64,000 bases of DNA from Sipunculus nudus (GCA_026874595.1 CM049311.1:64769953-64833952); one strand, 5' to 3'; shown: positions 23,900 to 37,150, counted from the first letter of the stretch. Notes: a model not told the origin generated them from the sequence alone. A program made the numbers and translations.

Positions 23900-24630
23900 G
23901 GCCGTACTACGCTGCTACGGTACCTAAAGGCATCGCTGTTGACTGTAGTACATGGCAACAGGTTAACAATTCTTGTCTGACCCATGTAAAGCTACCATTA
24001 AAATAACCCGAGTTATTTTTGTTATTTACCATCAGATATAAGTATTGCAATTAAGCCATTGGTAACCAAAGAGCAATCAACGAGAACGATTGGGGTGGGG
24101 GTGGGGGGATGGACGCCACTTTCTTCTTACGCCCCCATTCTAACACCCCCGTTTGCTGACCATCTCTCTCTTTTGGATTATAACCTCCGCTAGGGGGGAA
24201 GGCGTTCACTTTTGATACATTCACATCGTAATAACACTGGACAGAAAAACAGCAGCTGACAATAGGGCGTTCAGTTGATCAAATTACTAAAGCCATTAGA
24301 TGTCGGGTTAGGGTTTTACTTCATTCGTACTGGTTGAGATACAGTCATCTGACGATTCATCATTACCACCGATCAATTTCCTCACTGAAGATTGTTCGGC
24401 CGGGATATAAGCATACATTTGTTTCTACATGGCGGCTACCATAATGCATTAGAAAAGACGTGGTTCCTTTCAAAATTTAAAAGTTAAGGCCATGAATCCA
24501 ATAATCAAAAATAGCTGCCATAATGCAATGTAATGAATTGGCTCCTATAAAAAATTCAAAGGTAAGGCCACGAATAACAAATGGAAAGGTTTTGCACTTT
24601 TTGCAACATTTTGTTAAGCCACCTGACTAT
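23900..24630. other. intergenic, no gene recognised
   Basis: Unremarkable mixed sequence with G-rich (GGGGTGGGGGTGGGG) and C-rich patches near 24090-24150. Confidence 0.4.
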
Positions 24631-24631
24631 A

Positions 24632-24889
24632 TGACACCAACAGATCATTCACAAGGAAGTATGCGTTTGCACACTTATTAGCTTGAGTTGGGGTTACTCT
24701 CCAACAATCAGTTGCATGCTTGTTATTAGATTGGGCTTCACACCTCTGGCCGCCCTGTGGACAGATTTGACCTAAGCATTAATTACTCCCTTGCACCGCG
24801 CTATTGGCCCAGTTCAAGGCTGGAGGTAGAGTGATTCACAGGCAGGAGAAATCACCTTTTCCAGCAAAATGTAACTGGCGACCCAAAAA
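24632..24889 (-). repeat. dispersed sequence, inverted copy of 12069-12406
   Basis: The reverse complement matches the landmarks of 12069-12406 throughout, with small deletions. Confidence 0.7.
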
Positions 24890-25396
24890 GTGCTAATGTG
24901 CATAAGATAGACAAAATATTAAATACTGAGTACATTTTTTATTGCAAAAACATTTTTTTCATGAATTTAGCTAGTTCTGCTTCTTAAAATTAAACAAATG
25001 ACTTTTTTGATTAAGTATCAATCTAAATACTTCGTTATGAATAATGAGTAATTAACTTCTCAACGAATGACGCCCTAGCACCGTTGAATATATATAAAAC
25101 AGGGGCAACTGCAAAAGTATGAATATAAACGCATACTATTTTATTCTTTTGTTCTCGCAATAACATTAATGAGTCATTTTTTGTTGTTAACTTAAGTATG
25201 AAGTGACATGTCCAGTATAGAATCATTGTCCCCTGCTTTGTTGCACAATGCTGATATTTCCTCTGTATCAAAGTATAATTAGAATAAATTTTATACATGA
25301 GATTCATCAAATACATAATATTATGCCTAATAATAATTTTTCTATTTTCAAATCATACTTAAACCACTGCATCACTATTCAACTGATGAACTTTAG

Positions 25397-25450
25397 ACTC
25401 ATTCAAAGAGAAATATAAATCATAATAAGTCAAGTAGGCGTATTCCATCT
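25397..25450. repeat. 54-bp direct repeat, copy 1
   Basis: GACTCATTCAAAGAGAAATA and the following ATCATAATAAGTCAAGTAGG recur at 26807-26862, about 1.41 kb away. The two copies bracket an otherwise unassigned segment. Confidence 0.8.
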
Positions 25451-26142
25451 CCGCCCGACAAATCCTTTGAACCATCACGCCCCACCCTGCACAATTTTGT
25501 TTATATTTTTACCATCATGCGCCGTACAGAAACACAAGATATCCCACTCTTTTCAAATTTATCAACAAAGATTGGGATCTTAAAAATATCATTTAAAAAT
25601 CAAACCCAGGTTTTGTGATTCACGAAAAGATTATAACATTACATTTACTGCGAGGTTTGCTGCTTATGTATGGGTTATCCGGTTTTTTTAAGTGTTTGGA
25701 AAAATATATGTATTGAAAAAAATTATGTGGAATAATAGCAGAAAAAAACCTACAATTTCATTCATTTTTCATGATATTTTAATAAATGGACCGGTCCGCT
25801 CGCCCGGTCAACCTACTGGACCGGACCGCCATAGCTGTACCAAAAAAAGGGGTCAGATTATGTGATCCGCACCTAAGTACTAGGTATTACTCGATGTGTT
25901 TGGTTTTTCAGGTTGTTTGGAAACTTACCTGACGTTGCACCCGTGTAGTTCCCTCGTCCCCTTGTCTATTTACATCATGGCAAAACGTTTCCCTTGGGTG
26001 TTCAGACGAACCATATTCAGGGACACGTCTGCTCAATGATCTAAAAACGGCCGTTGTATAATGAACTACTCTCCCTTAACATCACTGCAGGGTGAGAGCA
26101 CCTAGGGCACCAAAATCGAGTTATTTAGAGTATTTTGTTGAA

Positions 26143-26281
26143 ACTGTAAATTCAAAACAGTCTGTTTCACGGGATGCGACCCGATCATCAGGTGAATACG
26201 GTTAGAATCTAACCACATTCTAACCACATTCACCAGATGATCGGGTCACATCCCGTGAAACAGACTGTTGTGAATTTACAG
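26143..26281. repeat. near-perfect 139-bp hairpin
   Basis: The left arm (ACTGTAAATTCAAAACAGTC ... GGTTAGAAT) and the right arm (ATTCTAACC ... GTGAATTTACAGT) are reverse complements over about 65 bp, with few mismatches and almost no loop. It could be a very short MITE or a cruciform-forming sequence. Confidence 0.85.
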
Positions 26282-26806
26282 TGTTGTTTTCCTGGGCTAG
26301 TCTTTAAGCCATAGAGCACTTTACAACGGAGGGTAACTCTACCTTCTATATAAATATATATTTATCTAGAAACTATGCAGGTTCTTACAAATCTTCGACA
26401 AGCACCTCCTATATTCCTATGTCAGCATTTTTTCCAATGACAACTTTTCCAATGACAGATCAGTTAGAAGGATGTGAAAAATTAAGGGAAAAATAAATTA
26501 ATGTTTCATTTGGGACATGTAACATTTCTGTAAACCAGGAAAATTATTCAATGATTGCACGCCTGCACTCCTTCAAGCCATGAAATTGACCGCATTCTCT
26601 TCATAAACGGATCGTCGGACCTGGTACCTCTGTTTTTCCTCCAGTAGGCCTACTAACGCAAACAAAGATTAGTCATAACCGAAACTAGTAAATCATAAAA
26701 CGAATTAATTCATGAGTAAAAACAGATAGAAAACATTTATGTGCTACATATGGTAAATCTTGTCTTTCCGTGTAATACTGACACAATCCAGCTTAAAGAA
26801 ATTTAT

Positions 26807-26862
26807 GACTCATTTAAAGAGAAATATAAATCATAATAAGTCAAGTAGGCGTATTCAATACA
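26807..26862. repeat. 54-bp direct repeat, copy 2
   Basis: Matches 25397-25450 with only one or two substitutions. Confidence 0.8.
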
Positions 26863-27129
26863 TGCGTTCACATTGTATATTCAACTCAATGTTGAATCTT
26901 TAAGAGCCCTCCCATGTGATTTGAAAGTGAAACATATACGAGTCGTTATCACATACAATTTAACCACATTCGGAATACACTTTGGCAATAGTGCTATATA
27001 TATAACGTATGTAAAATCTTCATTAGATCTTAATCAAACTCACACTCAGGATTTATAACATACAATCTGTGTGGCTTCTTTCAGATGATGCTTGTCTAGG
27101 TTACATTTTCGTAATATTTGTTGTGCATG

Positions 27130-27134
27130 TTTTT

Positions 27135-27173
<39 letters not shown>

Positions 27174-28625
27174 TACAGCATTTCTAAATTGCCCTATAAT
27201 ATTCTAAAGCATGCTCTATTTTTTAAATTAAATTAAGCTTGTTTAAAAAGATAACTTTTAAAGTGTTCTTAAAAGCGAAAAATAAGAGGTCATCGCTGAT
27301 GTTTTGTGACTAGAAAGTCCTTTCCATAATATGGGAGATGCAGTTCTAAAGGATCTGTTTCCATATGTAATTGTCCTTGACTTGGAACTTGTAACTTGCA
27401 TAAGAGGCTTATCTTAGAGCTCGTGCTGGTTTCCTACCTCTCGACTAGTTCATCGATATACGCTTGTGCAAGTGCAGGTAGGGATTTAAAGGTATAATTA
27501 AACCTTATATTGCAACCCACATTCCACGGGTAACCCATGAAGGCCAATAAGGACAGGCGTTTTGCGATCTCATCGTTTGGTTTCTGTGACAAGTCGGGCT
27601 GTTGTATTTTTCATGCGCTGGAGCCTGTTATTTAATTATTTTGGTATTCTATTTAACAGTATATTTGGATAATCAAGTCTAGAAATTGCTATAGGTTGAA
27701 ATAAAGTTCTGTTCAGTGTGTCATATATTGTCTTATCTTTCGTATTTTGCGTACCATATGGTAGCAGGATCTTGTTACCCCATTCACCTGTTTTAGGGTG
27801 ACAAATTATAAATTCAAATATTCTTGACTTAGCATTAACATATTGGATCTCACTAAACTTTTTTTTTACTTCTGGAACACAAGCAGCAAGTTTGAATTGT
27901 ATAGAACCCAGTCGACCATTGGTTTAATGACCATATAAACCTGGTTGTCTTCGGCGTAAATATGATGGCGCATATCATGCTTTTAGTATTTATATCGAAC
28001 TGGCTTTGTGTAGATGCAGTATAACTTTGGCATAAGCACTGACCCCTTTGGCACACCAAAATATATGGCTGAGTCACTGAAAGTAGTGCTACCAACGTCC
28101 ACACATTGCGCTCTGTTTACTTAATATGATTGTAACCACTTAAAGGCGCAGGAATTTGTGCCAAAGGAGTGTTGAAGACACTGAAGTAAGATACTGTGAT
28201 CTAAAGTATCAAATGCTGCTGATAGGTCCAGTATCATTAGTACAGCAATGAAACCCCAATCTATACCTCAATGATGTCTGTCTGAACTTTAAGAAAGGCA
28301 GCCTCAGTTGAATGGCCCCTCTTAAATGCTGACTGATATTTATAATTAAGTTCATTCCTGGTTAGGAGAACATCGAGGCCCCTAGACACAACCCTCCCAA
28401 GGATTTTAGATATCAATGGTAGGTTAGAATCAAGTCTATTTTTTCAGGCTTTCACTGTCCAAGCTCGGCCTTTTATTTAACGGCATAACAACTGCTTTCT
28501 TATAGTTGACTTGAACATCCGATGTTACACAAGATGTATTAATAATGGATGTTATGGTCGGCAAGAGTTCATCAACACACTGTTTTAGAAGGCACGTTGG
28601 GACAGGATTAAGCTCACACTTTTTG
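27130..28625 (-). mobile_element. LINE (CR1/L2-like) reverse transcriptase remnant with (TTA)n tail
   Basis: The minus strand encodes NPVPTCLLKQCVDELLPTIT and VNYKKAVVMPLNKRPSLDSE (28450-28620). These are followed by ILDLSAAFDTLDHSILLQCL (about 28170-28235), FGVPKGSVL and HIYAEDNQVYMV (about 27950), and a C-terminal stretch TYGNRSFRTASPILWKGLSS. These are motif A, motif B, the motif C box and the conserved C-terminus of a non-LTR reverse transcriptase. The catalytic YADD appears as YAED. Several stops and frameshifts interrupt it. The plus-strand AAT array at 27134-27173 is a TTA tail at the element's 3' end, as in several CR1/L2-type lineages. The endonuclease domain is missing, consistent with 5' truncation. 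Confidence 0.8.
27134..27173. repeat. (AAT)n microsatellite, LINE tail
   Basis: About 13 AAT units at the 3' boundary of the minus-strand LINE. Confidence 0.9.
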
Positions 28626-28649
28626 TATTCAGGTAACTTGCCACCAACA

Positions 28650-28957
28650 TGACTTTGGCTCTACGCGATATAACTTACCGAAAGGAAACTTAACTTTATA
28701 CTATATATGTATAAATGTACTGTGTATAACATTCTGTATTTTAACCCTATCTAGTTTTAAATATCGGAGGTATCATGTATCGTGAAGATATCATACAAAT
28801 ATATCCCTGGAATAAACTTGTTCACGATGGAATTAACATGTTAACGCATAATCCTTTACTAAAGTGAATCCTATATTACGCTATGCATGTACACTTTACA
28901 GTGCATTTTACACGTTAGATTATAACCATCTTAAATTTTGAATAGACAGATCGTGAG

Positions 28958-28997
<40 letters not shown>

Positions 28998-30085
28998 CTT
29001 AAGCATTGCAAATTAATTTTCTAAGGGTTATATCCGAATTAAATAAGTATACGCGTCTGAAAAAAAAATCGTCTTGCGATATTTTCTGTTACTTTATCAG
29101 ACAACAGGCAGAATACTCTCTGTAACAGAACCATTATGACCCGAAAATAAGTGTACTGGTTGCAGGGAAATCACAAGATTCCACAGGATGTTAACGGTAC
29201 TGGTATAACTGGCTTGCATTTGTGGGGAACCGGATAATTTTAGTTATTCTCTTATTAGTTATTAGTTGTGCGTAGCTTATCTCAATTTTTAATTGATTTT
29301 CATATGTTTAGAATGATCAGGAACCATATTCAGTCCAGTCCTGTAAGCCCTCGTGCATTGGTGGGTGCTTTAAGCCTTCTTCAAACCAAATCAGGTCATC
29401 GAATGAAAGTGAACACTCAACTTTGATATTTCCTGCATGCTTTATGTTTTCCCTAAAACTTCATGGTAACTATTCCACACGTTTGTCAGAACTATTTGTC
29501 TGTTTCTTATTGTGGTCATATTGTTGAATTCTATTTCTATTTAATATTCATCGAAGCTTGGTTTTGATCATCTGATTATGTTGCTGTCCTCAGCAAATTT
29601 TCTGAACCCGTTTCCAGGTTAATATTATGGCATGGCAGCTGCTTATGAGAACACTTCATGTTGACATGCTCGATTTATGTGCTCTTTCCAACGATATTTA
29701 GACTAACCCTATGTGCTTAAGAAATATGATTACATTTAGAAAGTTTTTTTTCGCATTTATTTTTGTACTTGATCTTGGACAGTATCCTTTAACTTTGCGT
29801 CTTTTCATATTATAAAGAAGTTTACTGAATAAGTTGCCATTGCATTTGCATCACAGAGATAAGTCACGCACTTAAAGGTCACCGCCGAGGGTTGACGTGT
29901 CCTTTTACCAAGACGTGTATCAAAATACAGGTATCTGCTTATTCATTCGCTCAACGTGTTTTAGCATTACTTGGTGTGTCATGGAATACTCGTTGTAAAC
30001 ACTAACCACACATTTAATAAACTAATGTTAAGGTGAGACTGGACACTGTTTTCTTCGATCCAGATAGTCAGTAGACAAATATCTC
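28650..30085. other. 5' flank of the oxygenase gene
   Basis: No coding segment is recognised. (AT)n at 28961-28996. The promoter should lie in the last part of this stretch, but no certain TATA box or initiator can be assigned. Confidence 0.4.
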
Positions 30086-30289
30086 ATGATGATGTCACAT
30101 ATTCCTGTGGTAGATTTTAAAGAATATGGTCTTGTTCACCAGTCAGCTGAAAAGGCCAGGCTCAACACGAAGGCCTTTTGTGGAATATCGAAAGAACTGA
30201 TGGGCGCGTTCCAGACTGAAGGCTTTGCCTATCTGAAGAACACTGGCATACCAACAGAGCAGGTAAAATTATATTTGCTATCTCAGCTG

Positions 30290-30345
<56 letters not shown>

Positions 30346-33300
30346 TCTGTTAACAGTTTTCACAAAATACTCCGAAAACCGCCGAAGGTATGAAACAAAT
30401 AACCTTTAATTTATTAAAGTTTCCTTTATATATATCTTTTATATATCTCCATTTTATTTTTATTTATAATTTATTAAATATCTTTTCCGAGAAGACGGTT
30501 TAGTGGTGACTTAACAGCGGATAAATCCAAATAACACCAAGTTTGAGTGCTCTCAAATCTGGTCAGTCCTCATATTTGAACCAAACGATTACATAAATAT
30601 GGAAGAGAACCATACTCCAATAAACACCGAGTCAAACATTACTAGATTTGAATAAATAAAAACTGATAATAAAGCAAAAGTGAAAATAACTCTGTCATAA
30701 ATTTAATTAACCGCTTGTATAATACCAAATATACATTGTATTTTATATTGCTTCACAGTGCAAGCTTTTTAACATGCTAGTGAAATTAACTGATCTCTAC
30801 GTTTCACTGACATAAATTATACACCGTGTCATTGGTATATAGGAAATTTATTTTTTTAGAAACAATTAATAAAATATGAAAAAATACCATTTCCTGTAAT
30901 GTCTTCAACATATCCGTTTCTTTCATATTAAAATCTTATAGAATAATGCTTTTCTGTTCAAAGCTGGCTGACGTTATTAAAGCCGGGGATGATTTCTTTT
31001 CGTTGCCAGTAGAAGTAAAACAAAAATATACCCGAACTCCAAGCACAAACAACGGCTGGATTGCATTAGAAGGGGAGAGGTATGCAGTTCTTGTATATAT
31101 TTTTTTGATAACCATTGACAAACCACACCGTTGACATATACTGATACACCATTTCATAATAACAGTACTTGATTAGTGACCATCAGTAATTTTAATTGCA
31201 GTATTAATCAGACTCAGAAAACTCTATAAATAAGTCTGGATTGCCTTTTCAGGTATGCGTCTTTAATAAAACATTGGCATGTAGATATATATTAAATTCA
31301 TATAATATACTATTACAACTCACCAAAATAGGTTAAACCAAGCGAGACCAGGTGATCTTAAGGAGTGCTACAATATAATACCGCATAAAGCAAAGGTAAG
31401 TTTTAAAAGAATAATGTCGGAACAATCTCTTGTGTGTTCTCCTCTCTAACTCTCTAATAAGTTTTAATGAATATCATGATAAAACGGCGCATGTGCTCTC
31501 TTTGATATGTTGAATCAATGACTAAGGCGAACGGCATTTTCTACGTAAGTTCAAAAGTTGGGTTTCCGTAATTTGAGATCAAATGTTATTATTTATAGTT
31601 GTGGCCAAATGAAGTGGTGCCCAACTTTGAAGTTCATGCACTTCGATTTTATGAGAGCTGTACTGAGCTGGCACTACGCGTTCTTGATATTATCTCATAT
31701 GGCCTTGGCCTTCCGGTGAGTGTAAACCCGTTAGAGTAAATATCCTGAATTTAAAATGAAAATCCTTTAAACCCTAGTCAATCATCCGTCTATCACTTTT
31801 GGTTATAATATAGATTGCAACCAGAAAATCTGTCTCTATTAAATATGCGTGTTAGCGGTCCTTTTATTGGGAATCAAATGTATGAGATTTTACTTCGGAC
31901 GAACTTTTTTGAAACAGTGGGAAATATGGTCATATAGATTATTTAGTATATGGAAAAAAAAGTCATCAAGGATATTGACCTGAATATTACACACTTACTG
32001 ATCACAAGTACTCATATTTTACGGACCAACATGTAATGTTAACCATTACGGATATGCATCAAATATTAAACATGTAAGGGTTAAAAAATTACAAAAACAG
32101 GAAATGTCCAGTTAATGCATGTATACAGAAGGTTCAGCCACATTTACAATTACCAGTCACGCATACTTACGTATTGACAGATAGATCAAACTGCCATTGA
32201 ATGCATGTTCCTCCCAACAAGACTACTATTTATTTATCTAAATTTATAAACGACTATTTCCGGTCCCTGTACACACTATATTCAATTTAGGAATTTTTAC
32301 ACTTTTTATCTTCTGTTGTCAAATGTTGTGTTCACATATTCATTCTTATCTGCTGATATCAGTATGTCCATCTATGAGCTATCAAATGAAATGCATGTAT
32401 GAATAGTTTTAGTTTCCTATGTTATTTGTAACTTTAAAATAATCTTTTAGAGTATCGAATACCTAAGGGAGCGTCATCATATATCAGACGGTCGGACCTC
32501 ATCCACTGTCCGTTTACTACACTATCCTTCTTTGGCTAATTCAGGTAAAGTATTTCTTTGCCAATTAGTTATATCTCTGGTGATTATAGAGTTTTTTTAA
32601 ACACGGTATTTGAGTACTGGAAGGCTTATAAAGAGACAAATTAAGTAGCTACACTCTTAACCTCTATCGTTTCAAACGTAAAAATGGAATTTGTTAATAT
32701 AAGATGGACAGAATTTCAATTGTTTGTACCATTATTTATTTATATTTCACTTTTCAAACACTGTTAAAATTACTATTTGTGCCTTCTTTAACAGGGAACG
32801 GTTCCTGATTCTTCCTGGTTCTGATTAACAGCACTGTCGGTGACTTGCGAGGGCATATTTACTGTTAATGCATTCTATGCACTAAAAGCGTAAGCGGAGC
32901 AGGAACTTTGGAGAAAATGTAACTAGTAAATCTGGCAGGATATTAAACTTTTTCATTTGTTTTTCTTAATCGTTATTGTTTTAGTGGTGAAGCCTGGCCA
33001 AGTTCGCCTGGGAGAACACACAGATTATGGATCAATCACTCTCCTGTTTCAGGATCACGTGGGAGGACTCGAGGCACGTGAATCTGATTTCAGGATATAT
33101 AAATCTCAAATAAAGTGATTCTGAGCCAGTCAGTCGTATCTTACTGTTATTTTTTTATTAATACGATGCTGCCAATATCACTCTTTCTTTAGCTACTTTC
33201 TGGAAGGAGACCAGAAGGTCGGCTTAAGCTGTGCAAATCATCTCTGAAGAATTTAATTAAAGTAGCTTTATAGAAAAGTGGATGAATATTTGGGCTAGAT

Positions 33301-34560
33301 TTGGACTTATGATTTATAAAAGGGGAAGTTGTTAAAATTTTCGGATTTTAAGTCATCAAGATTTTAAATAATATCTCGACTACAGTCACATAGAGTTCGT
33401 ATATATGCCTCTCAGTTGGTATTGAACGATAATTCCCATGTAGCAGTTGTTCTATTTCTTAACGGATATATGATCTGACAAAGGGCATTCTTATGAACCG
33501 GTATCGGCAATTTATTTCCTAATTTGCATAGTTTCTTGTAGTTAATATTTGGAAGAAGTCCTTTCCCATGCTTTTCCCTATTCCTCTTATGTATGATAAC
33601 ATAAAAAAATAGAGTAATATATACACTGCTCATATAGAATGAATGCAAATAACCTTGTGCTCTAAATTGGTTTTGATGATATATAAAATCTTTGCAAAGA
33701 ATTGATAAAAAAAATCTTTGCAGGTTCGGTGTCGTGACGGTATATATCGGCCAGCAACTCCCATACCGGACACGGTTCTTGTTAACATCGGCGACCTAAT
33801 GCAACGTTGGACTTCGGATGTTCTCCTGTCAAATGTATGAGAATGGTCTTATATACACATGTTCTGCAGCGATATTTGTTATGAGAGCTTACTTTGTCAG
33901 ATACAAAAGATTTAATTTTTTATTAACAGCTACACAGACATATTTTAATCCTAGTATTTTGTAATTAACTCTGGTAATGAACAGAGAAATGCAATATTAA
34001 AACGAATTTACTTGGTTGCTTTATAACAACGCTTAAACAAATCAACTAAAGTAATCCATAACATCATATAATCTGCTCAGGGTTTTATGTCTATATGTGG
34101 TTAATTGTTTTCAAAGGGTTATAGATCACGCTTTGAATTTAACTGAAAATTATTGTATTTCTCCAAGAGTCATTTGAACATTCTATATCTGTAGAGTGTC
34201 TGTCTTGTTATGTTAATCACAATTCTTTTTGGTCAATAATTTTAGCGATTCAAACAAACTGATTCATTAACAAGCTTGATTAATGTTACAGTCTGCGGAA
34301 GTAGAACACTTTATATTATTAGTGACATTTATAATAAATTTTAAAGAAGACAGGTCTAGTCATGAATATGCGGTCGATTTCAGAGCCACAGGGTAGTCAT
34401 ACCGGAAGAAGAAATCCGGAAGAGAATGGCGAGACGCTCAGTGGCTTTCTTTGTGCATCCGGATGATGACTGCATCGTCGAATGTCTGGACGGCGCCAAC
34501 AAGTATCAACCCATTGCTGCTTTGCATTATTTGCAAACAAAGTTTAAATCTTCATATTAA
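30086..34560 (+). CDS. 2-oxoglutarate/Fe(II)-dependent oxygenase (isopenicillin-N-synthase-like), eight exons
   Basis: Exons: 30086-30262, 30964-31079, 31332-31395, 31599-31715, 32451-32544, 32985-33073, 33724-33834, 34384-34560. Frames chain cleanly and give 314 residues, the usual family length. The N-terminal DIOX_N domain (about residues 4-125) begins SHIPVVDFKEYG and contains GDDFFSLPVEVKQKY. The oxygenase barrel follows, with STVRLLHYP, GEHTDYGSITLLFQD (iron ligands His201 and Asp203), VNIGDLMQRWTSDVLLSN, SHRVVIP (third ligand His258) and ARRSVAFFV (Arg273-x-Ser275, 2-oxoglutarate carboxylate). All cofactor residues are present, so it should be an active cytosolic dioxygenase. The substrate cannot be told from sequence. 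There is no signal peptide. Three ATGs open the frame; the first was used. Intron 1 carries an (AT)n array. Intron 6 uses a GC donor. The convergent relative at 37581-40902 is a pseudogene. Confidence 0.9.
30295..30341. repeat. (AT)n microsatellite in intron 1
   Basis: Pure AT array about 30 bp downstream of the exon 1 donor of the oxygenase gene. Confidence 0.9.
33074..33075 (+). other. non-canonical GC splice donor
   Basis: Exon 6 must end at CTCGAG to stay in frame with exon 7 (GTTCGGTGTCGTGAC), giving GGLE|VRCRDG. The intron then begins GCACGT and ends TTTGCAG. The paralogue has an ordinary GTAGGT donor at the same place. Confidence 0.75.
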
Positions 34561-36055
34561 ATGCACATTTAGAAGGAGGTGATATGATTTCTATTCTTCT
34601 GACCGTCTCTTTAAAGGGGCCCAATCACCTATAAAGCATGTTGAATTAACACGAAAAATAACTTCTTCCTTTTTAAAATATATCTGTACCTGAGAAATTA
34701 TTGCCTTAAAACCGTTAGCTTATTCATGTATACGAGTGTTAAAAACAGTTGAACAGGCGCGATCACAGGTGTCAACATAAACATAGCGAGTGGAGACGTG
34801 GAATCGCGAAGCCACAACACGTGTCAACCAGGGGATGCCCAGACTGACTTGGCCCTAAAAATGTAATGCATGTTCCTGCTGGCTGAAACGCCGCATCTTG
34901 TTGCCTATAATCGGACCTCCAGTCACGCGGCTTTGCTATGGTAAACAGACACACGTTGACTGTGTTTACCAACACGCAGGGCCATAACAAGGTGTTAAAC
35001 AGCCATATGCGAGGTACTGACACTGTGTGGTCGGATCGTTTCCTTGGGAAACTTTTGTATAAAGCAAAACTGAACTAATTGTGTGAAAGAATCGGCATGA
35101 TATTTTTCCTGATTATGACACTTAAATGTCTCTTTGACCTTTGGATCAGGTGGTTTGGAGCTAACCAGGGAATGCGTCTCTGATACTTAGCCCGTACACG
35201 GAATCTTACATTTTTAAGCCTTTCTTCGTTTGTGAGGGAGCTGATGGGACCCCGGCTTGCACGAGTCAATATTGTCAGCTCGAACCCCGACTCCACATTT
35301 TTCGATTCGATTCGGAATTACGTTTTATTGAAAATTCATTTTCTCTGTAAATTCATCATTGATATGATACCTGTAGTGTTATCCATAGGCGGGACCTATC
35401 CCCACATCGGAAGCTGCACATTTGTCCAAGTAAAGTGTTCAAGAAGGTCTAGAAGGAAGGAAAGGGAAATATTAGTGTTAGTGCTTATGCCAGTCAATCT
35501 ATAAAACTTATGTTGTGATAAAGCTTTTTTTTCTCATCCTCGGACAACATCATAATATTTAATGTTAGGACTTTTTGGTTTCGGTTCACAAGTTATTTCT
35601 TAGTGAATACTTTAATAACTTGTACTATTTTTATTTTCTGGGGGTTTGGTGCTGACTTATTGTTTTAATTCTTTTTGGAAGCTTGTTTTCTTTAGTGATC
35701 GATAAGTCACTGTATAAATTTTTATCTTTGTATCCTATCTAAATTCTTAAATAACTTCTTAGAGTAAATGTGTTGACTGCATAATTTTTCATTATCGCAT
35801 ATAATGGCAGGTTATTAAATGTTTGTTAATAAAATGTAATTTTCATTGCCAAATAATAATCTCGTGGCTTGTATTTATATGAAACCTATATGTGTCAGGA
35901 TATATGTTGACCTATTTTCTCCGAAAGAGAAATTTTGTATTTCATTTTTTTTCTAAACAGTATGCAGATTTGATTTGGCACCGCATATGCTAGATTAAAG
36001 CTTAAACGACATTTCCATTTTCACTGTTTTATTTAATTTTACCCTCCTTCATGCA
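34561..36055. other. 3' flank and intergenic DNA, no gene recognised
   Basis: Follows the oxygenase stop codon. A first clear AATAAA lies far downstream near 35828. A GC-richer patch lies at 34745-35040. No domain is recognisable. Confidence 0.4.
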
Positions 36056-36364
36056 CAGTTATACACATTTTAAATAAAAGACCTTTGGGTCTCTTATTAA
36101 GAAATGCAGACTACACGTAACACTGTGATATCTCATAATCATACATCATCAACATAGTATCTGGGATATACAAACTTAATATGCAGACTTTTTCCCGCAA
36201 ACTCGACTTGAAGCCTAATTTATGTCACTATTATTTATATATGTGAATAAGTACTTTAGTAAAATAGTATATTGTCTGATTCAATTAAGTGTCGTGGCCT
36301 GTTTGCCACTTGACGTGTTTTTGCTAGATATACCATAATTTTTTTTTTATTTGCTGACCACTGG

Positions 36365-37150
36365 AATGTTTTAACAGGAGACCCAGGGGTCTAATGCTCA
36401 CTCTGTGAATTACTATGCATGGTAGTGGCTGATTAAGAAATTAAAAAGTGAAAGTAAAATTAAATACAATTCATGCATTTCCCAGTGAACTTTGTGCTAT
36501 CGCTTAAATTTACGGAGGGAAAAAATTTAAATCATGACAGAAAATGATAAAGGGGAGGCAGATTAATCATAAAACAAAATTCCACGTCCTGTAAAGATGC
36601 CATTTTGAAAAAAATTGTATTTCACTGCCCTTCCTTTAAGAAATTGTTTAATTGCATATAAAAGCCAAAATGTTAATACTTTGAGACATATCTTGGAATA
36701 AGCAGATCTATTCATTAAAGAGTGTAGAAGGTCAACACATGTGGCACCATCTGCAGATCAAAATCAAAAAGTCACATGACCAATATCCTTGTAAAGTTTG
36801 GTGCTGAAGGCTGCAGCAGTTCCTCAGCATTTTCACTTCCGTAAAGACGCCATCTTGGAAAATAATTTGACTGAATTTATTCCCATTTAATTCCCCTTTC
36901 TTTTAGGTACTGTTGACTATAGTGTGAAAGCCAAAATGTTAATACTTGTAATTGAGAAAAGAGGAAAAGATTATTTAAAGCCACAGGAAATAGGTCAATA
37001 TAGCCACCAACGCTTATTTTTGTATATTCATCACATGATAAAAACGTCTGCAAAGTTTAATGATGGTAGCTGCAGCGGCTGTTGAGATATTTAGTAACAG
37101 AAGTCGGACGTCGGACGCTGCGCCATATTATCAGTTCACAGAGTGAACAA
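36365..37150. mobile_element. composite repeat element with two ~260-bp units
   Basis: CTCACTCTGTGAA near 36400 is mirrored by TTCACAGAGTGAAC near 37136, which may be element ends. Inside, GTAAAGATGCCATTTTG/GTAAAGACGCCATCTTG, AAAGCCAAAATGTTAATACT and CAAAGTTT...GCTGCAGC recur about 250-267 bp apart. The unit array ends in TCGGACGTCGGACGCTG, like the GGACGG termini elsewhere. It lies between the convergent oxygenase copies. Confidence 0.5.
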
